A stretch of DNA of 64,000 bases from Sulfurimonas sp. Lineage in GTDB: Bacteria > Campylobacterota > Campylobacteria > Campylobacterales > Sulfurimonadaceae. Made by a program: the position numbers and the translations under genes. Shown in pieces: positions 8,668-17,654 of the stretch; position 1 is the first letter of the stretch; every line of letters begins with the position of its first letter. The notes below the pieces were generated by a model. That model was not told where the DNA came from. It saw only the letters and a program-made list of their open reading frames with translations, and ran no database searches. The stretch spans positions 1-64,000 of the forward strand of contig JALUWV010000028.1 of NCBI GenBank assembly GCA_027019335.1, given 5' to 3'.

Positions 8668-9512
8668 TATTTGAGATATATTCCTGTATCTTTTACTTCT
8701 ATTTTTCCGGCATCTTGCAATGCTGTGAGTGAGCGTTTAAACTCTTTTTTACTCATAGAAAAGACATTTTTTATAAGTTCTGCATCACTCTTGTAGTTGT
8801 AAGGCATGATACCTTTGTTTTGCGTTAAAAGTTCGAGAACTGTGTTTCCCGTTGTACTTTTTTTACTTCCACCTTTGCGAAGTGAGAGGTCGATATTTCC
8901 ATCTTTTCTGACGCGTTTGACATAAGCTGTTTTGACATCGCCAAGTGCAATGTTTTCAAAAATTTCATTATGATAGATAAGTCCTTCATATTTGTCATTG
9001 ACAACACATTTATAGCCGAGTGGTGTTTTAGAAATTATGAGGATTTTTGCCTCTTTGTTGATGGCTAAGCCTTCCACTTTTCTCTCAAAGAAATCACCGA
9101 GTTTCTCTGTGCCGACAAGTCTATGTGTTCGCTCATCATAGATGACACGTATAAATCTTTTTTCACCTACTTGAAAAGGTGTTTTTTGAAACATATTAGG
9201 GACAAGTAAATCTTTTGTAAGTCCCCAGTCCATAAATGCACCAAACTTTGCAGTATCGACTACTTCAAGAAGGGCGTACTCATCAAGTTTTGCTTTTGGG
9301 GTAAGGGTCGTGGCTACGAGTCTATCTTCTGAGTCTGTGTAGAGAAAAACCTCTAAGAGATTTCCCTCTTTCATATCTTGTGTAAGATAGGGTCCAGGGA
9401 GTAAAACATCATTCCCATCTTGTGCCATAAGGTAGGCACCAGGGGTAGTGAGTCTATCAAGTTTAAGGGTGTTCATTTTTCCAAGTTCTAAATAGTAGTC
9501 TTGTTCTTTCAT
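8667..9512 (-). CDS. S1-domain RNA-binding protein, CvfB-like
   Basis: This 281-residue cytosolic protein has several OB-fold/S1-like segments (for example LLEVVDTAKFGAFMDWGLTK and YVKRVRKDGNIDLSLR). The C-terminal region (KNVFSMSKKEFKRSLTALQDAGKIEV) looks like a winged helix, the architecture of the CvfB/YitL family. Family members bind RNA and affect gene expression in Gram-positive bacteria. The function here is inferred only. It forms an operon with the 68-residue gene. Confidence 0.85.
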   Translation of the reverse strand: MKEQDYYLELGKMNTLKLDRLTTPGAYLMAQDGNDVLLPGPYLTQDMKEGNLLEVFLYTDSEDRLVATTLTPKAKLDEYALLEVVDTAKFGAFMDWGLTKDLLVPNMFQKTPFQVGEKRFIRVIYDERTHRLVGTEKLGDFFERKVEGLAINKEAKILIISKTPLGYKCVVNDKYEGLIYHNEIFENIALGDVKTAYVKRVRKDGNIDLSLRKGGSKKSTTGNTVLELLTQNKGIMPYNYKSDAELIKNVFSMSKKEFKRSLTALQDAGKIEVKDTGIYLK

Positions 9513-9577
9513 TTTGGTACTTCCGTCTTTTTATGAAATTATACCCAAGTCGCGCAAGAAAGTATAGCGATACAATT

Positions 9578-10888
9578 TTATGGAAATAACCCTGAAGTAG
9601 CAATAGCACGAGAATAGCCTGTAACAGATGCTGTCTTATCGGCTGAAAACCAGACAATCGTCAAGTCTCGTGATGGCGAGATATACAGACCTTGTCCCAT
9701 CAATCCACTTTTGTAGATATCACCATCATGAAATACTGCATCCCATTGCCAACCATTACATTTAGGTTGTTCTGCAAAGCGTTTTGCCATTGCAATTCCC
9801 ATATGACCTTTGTTGAAAATCTCTGGTCTACAACCATTTTGGATATCAGTAAGCATTTTTTTAGAAACAATCTTTTCGTTTGAAGCTTTTCTCCAGCTGG
9901 GTGTATAAAGCATACCAAGTCGCCCTAAATCACGAAGTCTACTTGAGACAAGTCCTTGTACTGCGGCAATACCATCAGGAGTAAGGGGTATGAGCATATC
10001 ACTTTCAACACCCATTTTTGACCATACACGCTTCTCAAATATATCTGCCCAGCGTTTTTGCTCAACGGCTTCAGCTAAGAGTACAAGCATTTGTGTCACT
10101 CCAGATGCATACTCAAATGCCTGACCAGGGGGAGCTGTTTTTTTAGCTGATTTGAGTACATTTGTGTGGGATTCAAGTGTTCCAGTAGCAGATTTTACAC
10201 CCATAATAGACTGAAAAAGACGAGTGGCTATAGAGTTTGGATCACTTCGTGTTTTATCATTTTCAACAACATCTGTTCCTGTAGCCATATCAAGGACATC
10301 TATAACAGGTATATCTTGCCATACAGTATCTTTAAAATCAGGAATATAGAATCCAATCGTTTTTTTGACATCAATCTTACCTTCTTGAGCGAGTAGGGCG
10401 ATGACAAGAGAAGTAAGTATTTTTCCATTTGATGCCCATACATGGCTATCTGTTTCCTTCATGCCCGGATATTTTTCATAGACTATTTTCCCTTTGTAAA
10501 TAACAAGATAAGCTTGGACATAAGATTGAGAGTTGGCAAGATACTCATCAAGGTTTAATTTTCCAAGATGAGTGGATAATTTTACTTTGCCGACTTCAGG
10601 TTTGAGTACTTTTTCTAGGGGCATAACAGGGCTACTATGAGCAATAATTGTCGTAGGCAGGAATTGTGATATATGGAGAAAAGCATACATCATGGTATCT
10701 CCACCGTTTAGAAGATCGGGTAAGTTGAAACTTGTAGCACGTGTTTGTGGCATATCAAAAGGAAAACCCTCTGCGGCAACTTTTACTGGCATACGTTGGT
10801 CTGGTGATTGTGCAAGCACAATAGTGGGAAACAAAAGACTCCAAAACATTACAGTAAATATGCTTGTCGAGAAGATTTTATTTTTCAT
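9578..10888 (-). CDS. Exported serine hydrolase, class C beta-lactamase family
   Basis: A 436-residue protein with an N-terminal signal peptide (hydrophobic 8-26, cleavage likely near VLAQ). The family's S-x-x-K motif is S153-N-G-K156 in WASNGKILTS, and Y-x-S appears as EYASG. The fold is shared by AmpC beta-lactamases, DD-peptidases and esterases such as 6-aminohexanoate-dimer hydrolase. The KTG box of true beta-lactamases is not clear, so an esterase or peptidase role in the periplasm is more likely than antibiotic resistance. It stands alone, with ribosome binding site AAGGAAAG. Confidence 0.85.
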   Translation of the reverse strand: MKNKIFSTSIFTVMFWSLLFPTIVLAQSPDQRMPVKVAAEGFPFDMPQTRATSFNLPDLLNGGDTMMYAFLHISQFLPTTIIAHSSPVMPLEKVLKPEVGKVKLSTHLGKLNLDEYLANSQSYVQAYLVIYKGKIVYEKYPGMKETDSHVWASNGKILTSLVIALLAQEGKIDVKKTIGFYIPDFKDTVWQDIPVIDVLDMATGTDVVENDKTRSDPNSIATRLFQSIMGVKSATGTLESHTNVLKSAKKTAPPGQAFEYASGVTQMLVLLAEAVEQKRWADIFEKRVWSKMGVESDMLIPLTPDGIAAVQGLVSSRLRDLGRLGMLYTPSWRKASNEKIVSKKMLTDIQNGCRPEIFNKGHMGIAMAKRFAEQPKCNGWQWDAVFHDGDIYKSGLMGQGLYISPSRDLTIVWFSADKTASVTGYSRAIATSGLFP

Positions 10889-10948
10889 AGTTTCTTTCCT
10901 TATGAGAACGTATTTGTTCTAATATAATTCAATAGTATAACATAATTT

Positions 10949-12214
10949 TTATAGTAGATAATCTTGTCCTACTTTTTGGCAATATGCACCGAGCATTGCT
11001 CTCTCAAAGTCATTATTTGTGGAGTATTGGTAGCCGAAAGTTTTTGCCCACATCTGATGCTCTTCCATACAAAGATAGAAAAAGACTTTGTCCTCTCCCT
11101 TGTGCCATGATGCAAAACTCTCATAAGCATGTTTAAACATTTCGACCTTCGTTTTTTCAGGATAAGAAGTTTTTCCACTGGCATTTTCATGCGGAATCTG
11201 TGTGATTTTTGTGTGAAATTCTCTCCCGCGGAGTTGTTTAATAACGGGTTTTATAAAGGTAAGTGTTCCAAAGCTCACGAGGGCTACTTCTGCGGGAAGA
11301 AACTCTCTTTTTAATCTTTCATATACTTCTTTGTACTCTGCTAAATAACCTTCATACTCTACTATTGGGTGAAAATGAAAACCAACTTTGATGCCTTTGT
11401 CTGCCATCTTTCTTGCTGCATTGATGCGTTTGTCTAAAGAGGCTGTGAGGTGTTCTTCATTCTCTATAATTGTAGGGGTGTTTAAACTCCAAGTACATAA
11501 AATGTTTTTGGGAACATCATGTTCAAGAAGATACTTGATATTGTCTGATTTTGTTTTAAACTCTAGTAAAACATTTGGATTGTTTTTGGCAAAGAGTAAA
11601 AGGACATCTAAAACACCCTCACGGTTGCCAAACATCAAGGAATCAGATGCTTGTCCTGTGCCTATGTGGTAGGTTTTATGAGGGTCGAGTTGCAGGTTTA
11701 AAAGTTTGTCGGCAAAGGAACTATCAAAGGTAATGGTATTTTGATTGTAAAAACTTTGGATAGAGCAGTAAGAACAGTCAAAGCCACAAGACTCCACAGC
11801 ATCCAAAGTCATAAGGTTACAACAGCGTGTTTTTTCACTTGCCACGGGGCAAAGACCAAGTCCAAAACCTTGTTTGTCGGCGACTTTAAAAGTGAACTTT
11901 TGCTCTTGTGGTATGTTTTTGAGTGTGAAATCTTTATAGGAGTTTGGTGTGTCTCGTATGGTTTCATATGCTTTTTTGAGTCTGCTAAAAACAACTTTTC
12001 TTTGAGTATGTTCAGGAAAAATTTCTTCAAGATTTTTTTCATTCCACATCTCTAAATCGCGTGCAATTTCAATAATCTGCTTGAGTTCCTGATGGGAAAA
12101 CCGAAAGAAAAATGCTTTTTCTTTGATAAAATTCTGCTCTTTTTGCGGAAGATTTTTGTAAAAACTATTTTGTATGGCTGTTTCAAATTTTTGTAAATAT
12201 AATTCTTGTTTCAT
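10949..12214 (-). CDS. Radical SAM protein, spore photoproduct lyase-like family
   Basis: This 421-residue protein carries the cluster motif C143-x3-C147-x2-C150 (CGFDCSYC) and an upstream Cys pair (TRCCNL). Segments such as HIGTGQASDSL and LEFKTKSDN match the SPL-family radical SAM proteins present in many non-sporulating bacteria. True SPL repairs UV photoproducts in spores; this organism is not expected to sporulate, so the substrate is unknown. It is a monocistronic gene divergent from the flavoprotein gene. Confidence 0.82.
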   Translation of the reverse strand: MKQELYLQKFETAIQNSFYKNLPQKEQNFIKEKAFFFRFSHQELKQIIEIARDLEMWNEKNLEEIFPEHTQRKVVFSRLKKAYETIRDTPNSYKDFTLKNIPQEQKFTFKVADKQGFGLGLCPVASEKTRCCNLMTLDAVESCGFDCSYCSIQSFYNQNTITFDSSFADKLLNLQLDPHKTYHIGTGQASDSLMFGNREGVLDVLLLFAKNNPNVLLEFKTKSDNIKYLLEHDVPKNILCTWSLNTPTIIENEEHLTASLDKRINAARKMADKGIKVGFHFHPIVEYEGYLAEYKEVYERLKREFLPAEVALVSFGTLTFIKPVIKQLRGREFHTKITQIPHENASGKTSYPEKTKVEMFKHAYESFASWHKGEDKVFFYLCMEEHQMWAKTFGYQYSTNNDFERAMLGAYCQKVGQDYLL

Positions 12215-12319
12215 CTTTGAATTTTAACAAAGCTAGCTTAAAAAATGAAAAATATTAATATCTTTTTAACATTCTTTTATGTAATATATATCATTAAAAT
12301 ACATGATAAGTGAGCGAAT

Positions 12320-13501
12320 ATGAAAAAAGTATTGATTTTAGGTGGTGGATTTGCTGGTGTGGATACTGCTATTCATCTACAAAAAATGAAATATGATGTA
12401 ACTCTAGTGAGTGATAGAGAGTATTTTTACATCTATCCAACTTCGATTTGGGTACCGACACGTGAGAGTGAATTTGCAGAAGTTTGTCTTGATTTGAGTG
12501 AACTTCAAAAAGCACATGGTTTTGATGTCCTTATAGATAAGGTAGCTCAAATTAGTGCGAAAGAAAATAAGGTAACTTTAGAGAGTGGCAATGTAATCGC
12601 AGATTATGATTACTTAGTCCTTGCAATGGGTGCTTCAAAGATGAAACCTAAGGGAGTGGAAAATACTCTCTCTATTTGTGGTGCGCCAGAACAGGCACTC
12701 GATATTCGTGATGCTCTTGACAAGCTTGTTGCAAAAGGTCATGGGAAAATTGCGATGGGCTTTGGTGGGAATCCAAAAGATACCTCGGCAGTGCGTGGTG
12801 GACCAGGGTTTGAGCTTCTTTTTAATGTGCATAATATGCTCAAGAAAAAAGGAATACGAGATAATTTTGAACTCACTTTCTTTGCACCTATGCCAGAACC
12901 AGGAAAACGCATGGGTCCTCAAGCCTTAAAAATGATGGATATGATGTTTAACAAGCTAGGTATCAAAAAACATTTTGGTAAAAAGATTACTGGCTTTAGT
13001 GAAAAAGGAACAAACTTTGAAGATGGCTCGACACTTGAAGCAGACTTTACGATGTTTATTCCTGCGGGAGATGGGCATGATGTCATTAAATCGTCTGACT
13101 TACCAACAAACGCAGCGGGCTTTGTAAAAACAGATGATTTTTCATGTGTTTTAAACGAAGATGGTACACCTTCTAATGTTTATGCTGTAGGTGATATTGC
13201 TTCACTTGAGGGCTATGACTGGAGAGCAAAACAGGGACATATTGCTGAAGTAATGGCAAAAAATGTTGCCCATAATATCAATGCTCGTGAGAATGGTCGA
13301 GATGACTTTAAAGGCTATCATGGACACTTAAACATCTTGTGTGTAATGGATAGTGGGAATGGAGCTGCATTTGTGTATAGAGATGAGAAACGTGCTTTTA
13401 TGTTTCCAATGCCAGTTGTAGGACACTTGCTTAAAAAAGGGTGGGGTAAATACTGCCGTTACTCAAAACTAGGAAAAATTCCTCGTCTTCCCGGGATGTA
13501 A
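12320..13501 (+). CDS. SQR-like FAD-dependent oxidoreductase
   Basis: A 393-residue flavoprotein with N-terminal FAD motif GGGFAGVDTA (8-17), an internal second dinucleotide region, and the C-terminal AVGDIASLEGY motif of the sulfide:quinone oxidoreductase/NDH-2 family. C120 in SICGAPEQA aligns with the first conserved Cys of SQRs, and Cys in NILCVMDSGNGAA with the last. The middle Cys normally found near the second Rossmann motif is absent (KDTSAVRGGPGFE). It probably reduces quinone with a sulfur compound or NAD(P)H; sulfide oxidation is likely but not certain. Confidence 0.78.
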   Translation: MKKVLILGGGFAGVDTAIHLQKMKYDVTLVSDREYFYIYPTSIWVPTRESEFAEVCLDLSELQKAHGFDVLIDKVAQISAKENKVTLESGNVIADYDYLVLAMGASKMKPKGVENTLSICGAPEQALDIRDALDKLVAKGHGKIAMGFGGNPKDTSAVRGGPGFELLFNVHNMLKKKGIRDNFELTFFAPMPEPGKRMGPQALKMMDMMFNKLGIKKHFGKKITGFSEKGTNFEDGSTLEADFTMFIPAGDGHDVIKSSDLPTNAAGFVKTDDFSCVLNEDGTPSNVYAVGDIASLEGYDWRAKQGHIAEVMAKNVAHNINARENGRDDFKGYHGHLNILCVMDSGNGAAFVYRDEKRAFMFPMPVVGHLLKKGWGKYCRYSKLGKIPRLPGM

Positions 13502-13506
13502 GAGTT

Positions 13507-13535
13507 AAAGGAAAGAGAAGTTTACTCTTTCTCTT
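13507..13535. terminator. Hairpin between convergent genes
   Basis: GAAAGAG (13511-13517) pairs with CTCTTTC (13525-13531) around a seven-base loop, and AAAG/CTTT outside extends the stem with a bulge. It lies just after the flavoprotein stop and covers the stop codon of the CNNM gene. Possible bidirectional terminator; no long T-run follows. Confidence 0.35.
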
Positions 13536-14565
13536 TATCCTTGCGTTTTTGCTTCATCTTTTGCTTTGCAAGTTCGCGCATATCTTCAGTTGTATCACTT
13601 TCATCCATAATCTCAACACCTAAAATAGTTTCAACACAATCTTCAAGGGTAATAATTCCATCGGTTTGGTCGTAGTTATCTGTGACTAAAAACATATGCT
13701 CTTTTTTGGCAATAAACATATCGAGTGCTTTACTTACAGGGATGTTTTCATTGATAGAAAACATCTTCTTTTTAATCGAACTCAGTGTAACTTCATCATC
13801 TTTAAGTGCTTGTTGGAAGATTTTTTTTGTCATAACTATACCTGTGACATTCTCAATAGAACCGCTAAAAAGGGGAATACGAGAGAACTTGAAGATAGCT
13901 TCTTGTGTTTTTATGACCTCTTTTATAGGCATATTCTCATCAAGGGCAAAAACAACAGAGCGAGGGGTTAAAATTTCTGAGACTTTGATGTTATCGAGGT
14001 TTAAAATATTTTCAATCACATCTGATTCTTGCTCATCAATGACTCCTTCATCTTCGCTTTGGAGCATACTTTCTAAAAGTTCCTCTTTTGTAAGGGAATT
14101 TGCATCCTCTTTTCCTGCTGAGATTTTGTTAGTAACAGCAAGGGTTGTAAGAATGATAGGATACGTAATCCATATAAATACACGGATAAACTGTGCAGCA
14201 AGGGGTGCAAGGCTTTTCCAGTAGATTGCCCCTATGGTTTTAGGGATAATTTCAGAGAGAAATAAAATAGCAAAAGTAAGGATGATGGAGACATAGACAA
14301 CCGCATCATTTCCAAAGAGAAGAGAAGCTTGCACTCCGACAGCCGCAGCACCTAAAGTGTTAGCAATGGTGTTTAAGATAAGAATCCCTGCGATTGACTT
14401 GTTAATGTTTTCTTTGTGATGACGTAGTAATCCTCCCACTTTTGGTCGTTCTTTTTCAAGTACAGAGACATAGGACATATTGACAGAGAGTAAAACAGAC
14501 TCCAAAACTGAACAGAGAAAAGAGACTCCCACAGAGAGTACAAAAAAGAGTATTAAAAGTTCCAA
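13522..14565 (-). CDS. CNNM/HlyC-CorC family membrane protein with CBS pair
   Basis: A 347-residue protein with DUF21/CNNM membrane domain (about 1-165), then a CBS-domain pair (about 190-320: ILTPRSVVFALDENMPIKEV... and FLVTDNYDQTDGIITLEDCVETILG). It has a short basic tail in place of the CorC_HlyC domain. The family exports Mg2+ or modulates Mg2+/Co2+ homeostasis. The start codon is TTG, placed 14 bases after the mgtE stop with an AAGGAATT ribosome binding site. The two Mg-related genes therefore form an operon. Confidence 0.85.
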   Translation of the reverse strand: MELLILFFVLSVGVSFLCSVLESVLLSVNMSYVSVLEKERPKVGGLLRHHKENINKSIAGILILNTIANTLGAAAVGVQASLLFGNDAVVYVSIILTFAILFLSEIIPKTIGAIYWKSLAPLAAQFIRVFIWITYPIILTTLAVTNKISAGKEDANSLTKEELLESMLQSEDEGVIDEQESDVIENILNLDNIKVSEILTPRSVVFALDENMPIKEVIKTQEAIFKFSRIPLFSGSIENVTGIVMTKKIFQQALKDDEVTLSSIKKKMFSINENIPVSKALDMFIAKKEHMFLVTDNYDQTDGIITLEDCVETILGVEIMDESDTTEDMRELAKQKMKQKRKDKEKE

Positions 14566-14579
14566 GTGTTACAAATTCC

Positions 14580-15908
14580 TTATAAAAGTATATATGTTGC
14601 TAGCCCTAAAAAGCTAAAAAATCCCACTATATCAGTCACAGTTGTGAGAATCACAGTGCTTCCAATAGCGGGGTCAATATCCATCTTCTTTAAAAAGAGT
14701 GGAATGGTGGCTCCAAATAAGCCTGCCATAAAAAGATTGATAACCATACTCAGAGCAATCACGACTCCAAGCATCTTTGTATCGAACCAAATAGCTGCTA
14801 TTATGCCTATAATGACAGCGAAAACAAAACCATTTCCAAGAGAAATCAACACCTCTTTTTTGATAATGCGTAGTGCATCGCCACTCGAAATATCTCCAAG
14901 TGCGAGTTGGCGGACAACAACAGTGAGCGATTGTGTTCCTGCATTGCCACCCATAGAAGCCACAATGGGCATGAGGATGGCAAGGGCGACAATACTTTGT
15001 AAGGTGTCTGAAAAAAGCCCTATGACAAGAGAAGCGGCAATGGCAGTGAAGAGGTTAAGTCCAAGCCATGTTGCCCGTTTTCTTCCCGCTTTTATAATCT
15101 CATCATCATCTTCCGCTTCATCATCAACCCCAGCAAGATTATACATCTGTTCTGTGGCATGTTCGTTGATAATATCGTAAATATCATCGGAGGTAATACG
15201 ACCAAGTAAGATACCATAAGGGTTGGTAATAGCTAAAACAGAGAGGTCATACTCTTCAAAAGTATGGACAACCTCTTTGATGTCTTGTGTGTCAATTTGG
15301 CTAATAGGCTCAAAACTCTCTTCACTTGATTTGATGTTTTCAATGATAGTTTTTGAAAAATCAAAGATAAGTAGGTCATCTAAACCTACAGCATACTGGA
15401 GTTTTTGTGCCTTGTCGATGATAAAAAGGTTTTGTACATTTTCTACTTCATTCTCTTTGCGCAGATGGGCAAAACGTTTGATGACATCTTGTACAATCTC
15501 CTCTTCATTAGCGGTGAAGAGTTCAAGTTGCATATATGCACCTGCTTGATTCTCTTCATATTTTTGAAGCTTCGTTATCTCTTTTTTGTCATCTTCATGC
15601 AAGTTGTCAAAAACTTCAGATGCTTTTTCACCATCTACCTCTTCAAGTTCTTGCATAAAATCAACTTGGTCATCTGACTCAAGTTCACTCACAGCATGGG
15701 AGAGTTCATCGACACTTAAATGCTCAACAACATCATCAAAAAATCTATCGGGGAGGGCTAATGCAACATCTCCAACAAGGTCTTTAGGGATGAGTTTTAC
15801 AGCATCTGCAAACTCTTCATCATTGACATTTTTGAGAATTTTAGCAATGTTAGATGGGTGTATTTCACTTATATCATGAAATTTTAAGTACTCTTGGAGT
15901 TGATTCAT
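14580..15908 (-). CDS. mgtE: Magnesium transporter MgtE
   Basis: A 442-residue protein in standard MgtE order: N-terminal acidic helical domain (about 1-125, IHPSNIAKIL...), CBS pair (about 130-250), then five membrane helices (about 270-442). The pore-region motif MPIVASMGGNAGTQSLTVVVR is clear. It is a Mg2+-gated Mg2+ channel whose N and CBS domains close the pore when cytosolic Mg2+ is high. First gene of the pair with the CNNM protein. Confidence 0.94.
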   Translation of the reverse strand: MNQLQEYLKFHDISEIHPSNIAKILKNVNDEEFADAVKLIPKDLVGDVALALPDRFFDDVVEHLSVDELSHAVSELESDDQVDFMQELEEVDGEKASEVFDNLHEDDKKEITKLQKYEENQAGAYMQLELFTANEEEIVQDVIKRFAHLRKENEVENVQNLFIIDKAQKLQYAVGLDDLLIFDFSKTIIENIKSSEESFEPISQIDTQDIKEVVHTFEEYDLSVLAITNPYGILLGRITSDDIYDIINEHATEQMYNLAGVDDEAEDDDEIIKAGRKRATWLGLNLFTAIAASLVIGLFSDTLQSIVALAILMPIVASMGGNAGTQSLTVVVRQLALGDISSGDALRIIKKEVLISLGNGFVFAVIIGIIAAIWFDTKMLGVVIALSMVINLFMAGLFGATIPLFLKKMDIDPAIGSTVILTTVTDIVGFFSFLGLATYILL

Positions 15909-15929
15909 AGTTGTAATTATAGCAAAGTA

Positions 15930-16679
15930 TTATTTATCATACTGAGTAAGATTATTGTGGCGAATAACACTTGCCAAAATTTGTGTATATTTGTCACCGA
16001 GTTCTGAGTATTTATCAAGTTTTTTTACAAGGAGTTTGACATCATCTGTCTCAAAACGCAACTCGCGAAAAGCTTTATAGTCTTTGACTCTCCCAATGGT
16101 TTGATAATATTGTCGAATAGACTCATTTAAACTAGCAAATTTTTTAAGCCAAATCGTACGTTTCCCTTCGCGTTTAACACCTGCAGCAATGCGAGGTTCA
16201 TTAGGGTCTTTGCTCCACATACCGAAAATATTGTTCGCCTCTCTAAAAAATCGAGAAGTTCCCCATGCACTCTCTATGGCTGCTTGTGCGATAACGATAC
16301 TTTGAGGGTGGGGTTTGAGAGCGAGTAAAAGTTCCGTATTTGTTTTAACTCTATAGAGTTTTTTAAGATGTTCAATTTCTGTTGATTTGACACCTGATTC
16401 GAGTTCTTTGGTAATTCTTTCAAAGCGTTTTTCTTGTTCTTGATGTACTTTTTGTATGGCAGGAACAACAAGGGCAAAAAACCTTTGTTTCTTTTTTGAA
16501 ATAGAGTGCTTTTTCTTGACTTTTACAACTTTTTTGACTTTTTCTTTTTCGACTACTTGAAGCGTACTGTTTTTGTCTTTTTCTTCTACATGAACTGTAT
16601 GCACAGGATTTTGAATCACTTCATAATTTGTGTAGATGACACCTGCAAAGATTAATGACATGATAAATAAAGAGCGCAT
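15930..16679 (-). CDS. Exported glucosaminidase-family peptidoglycan hydrolase (Bax-like)
   Basis: A 249-residue protein with an N-terminal hydrophobic anchor or signal (3-15), a Lys/Glu-rich linker (33-65), and a C-terminal glucosaminidase domain. The predicted catalytic Glu is E136 in AAIESAWGTSRF, followed by NNIFGMWS, as in Bax/FlgJ-type muramidases. It would cut peptidoglycan glycan strands in the periplasm. It follows the AMIN-domain gene after 13 bases, so a joint cell-wall role is likely. Confidence 0.83.
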   Translation of the reverse strand: MRSLFIMSLIFAGVIYTNYEVIQNPVHTVHVEEKDKNSTLQVVEKEKVKKVVKVKKKHSISKKKQRFFALVVPAIQKVHQEQEKRFERITKELESGVKSTEIEHLKKLYRVKTNTELLLALKPHPQSIVIAQAAIESAWGTSRFFREANNIFGMWSKDPNEPRIAAGVKREGKRTIWLKKFASLNESIRQYYQTIGRVKDYKAFRELRFETDDVKLLVKKLDKYSELGDKYTQILASVIRHNNLTQYDK

Positions 16680-16692
16680 TGTATTTTCCTAA

Positions 16693-17331
16693 TTAGTGAA
16701 GATTAAAAATATAACTATTTTTATTTTTATGGAGTGTGTAGGCATAGTATCCATCAAGTTCTACAACAACTCGGTAATAGCCTTTATGATTTCCAATTCT
16801 GATTTTAGTAAATATTTTATTTTTTCGAAGTTTTTTGATATAACTTCGTACGCTCAAGTCCTGTTTCATGTCAAAAACAATGCGATGTGGATGCACCAAT
16901 AAAAAGTTTCTTATCATAGCTGCTTTGGCTACTACTTTTAAGGTGGTGTTACTTTGATAAAATGAGATGAAAGCTAAGGTATATAACTTTTTAAATTGAG
17001 TATCTTTTCGTACGGCTTTTTTTAGTGTTGTTGCTCTTTCTTTAAGTGGTGCATATGCCTGCGAGATAAAGAGAGGAATATGCCAATCGACGGTATTGTT
17101 TAACTTGAGTTCTTTTGTACTGATGCTTCCATCAAGATTTTTGTACTTTACTGTAATACTCTCTATCTCTCTTGCAGTGGAGGGAAGTGAGAGTGAAACT
17201 CTTTTTAAAGGATCGAGTACAATCTTTTGATTTGAAGTGATAGGCATATTTGCTTCATTGGTATTGAAAAAAGGGTTTTCTCTTGCTGTGAGAGATATAT
17301 ATAAAAAAAGAATAAATATAATTTTAATCAA
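16693..17331 (-). CDS. Exported AMIN-domain protein
   Basis: A 212-residue protein starting at TTG (17331) with ribosome binding site AAGGGG six bases upstream. It has a short signal peptide (IIFILFLYISLTA). The C-terminal about 90 residues (HRIVFDMKQDLSVRSYIK... YYRVVVELDGYY) match the AMIN domain, which directs periplasmic cell-wall proteins to peptidoglycan or septal sites. The middle region is not recognised. Its neighbours, a Bax-like hydrolase and an FtsB-like protein, support a cell-envelope role. Confidence 0.78.
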   Translation of the reverse strand: MIKIIFILFLYISLTARENPFFNTNEANMPITSNQKIVLDPLKRVSLSLPSTAREIESITVKYKNLDGSISTKELKLNNTVDWHIPLFISQAYAPLKERATTLKKAVRKDTQFKKLYTLAFISFYQSNTTLKVVAKAAMIRNFLLVHPHRIVFDMKQDLSVRSYIKKLRKNKIFTKIRIGNHKGYYRVVVELDGYYAYTLHKNKNSYIFNLH

Positions 17332-17363
17332 TAGTTCCCCTTACTTTTCAAAATTATATCAAA

Positions 17364-17642
17364 TTATTGCGCAGATATCTCTTTTAGCTCAAAATATTCT
17401 CTTTGCAATTCTGCATTTTCATTTTTTAACTCTTTTGTTTGCGTTTTAAGATACCGTTCATAGTCTTGTAAGCCAGTGAGTACTTGTAGAGAATTTGCAC
17501 CATAAAGCACTATACCAAGATAGATTCCAAATGCAATGACAATGAAGAACAAAGCAAAGAACTTGTTCAGAGAGAGACCTAAGTAGCGTTGTGTAACACT
17601 TTGTTGAGTATCTATCTCTTCATAAAGTTCTTCATTTTGCAT
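17364..17642 (-). CDS. FtsB/DivIC-like septum protein
   Basis: A 92-residue bitopic protein: N-terminal cytosolic tail (1-28), one membrane helix (about 29-50), then a coiled coil (LKTQTKELKNENAELQREY). This is the FtsB/DivIC layout in the divisome, where the coiled coil pairs with FtsL. Start at ATG 17642, 12 bases after the enolase stop. The eno-ftsB gene order is also seen in enterobacteria and related lineages. Confidence 0.78.
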   Translation of the reverse strand: MQNEELYEEIDTQQSVTQRYLGLSLNKFFALFFIVIAFGIYLGIVLYGANSLQVLTGLQDYERYLKTQTKELKNENAELQREYFELKEISAQ

Positions 17643-17654
17643 AGTAAGCAGCTA

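Noticed and set aside
9578-10888. True AmpC beta-lactamase resistance gene
   Set aside because: S-x-x-K and Y-x-S motifs fit, but no convincing KTG box and the length and C-terminus fit the wider serine hydrolase family.
13682-14224. 180-codon plus-strand frame opposite the CNNM gene
   Set aside because: Antisense to a well-supported gene with domain motifs; no family features or ribosome binding site.
14566-15180. 204-codon plus-strand frame opposite mgtE
   Set aside because: Shadow of the mgtE membrane domain; low-complexity Ser/Ile composition typical of antisense frames.
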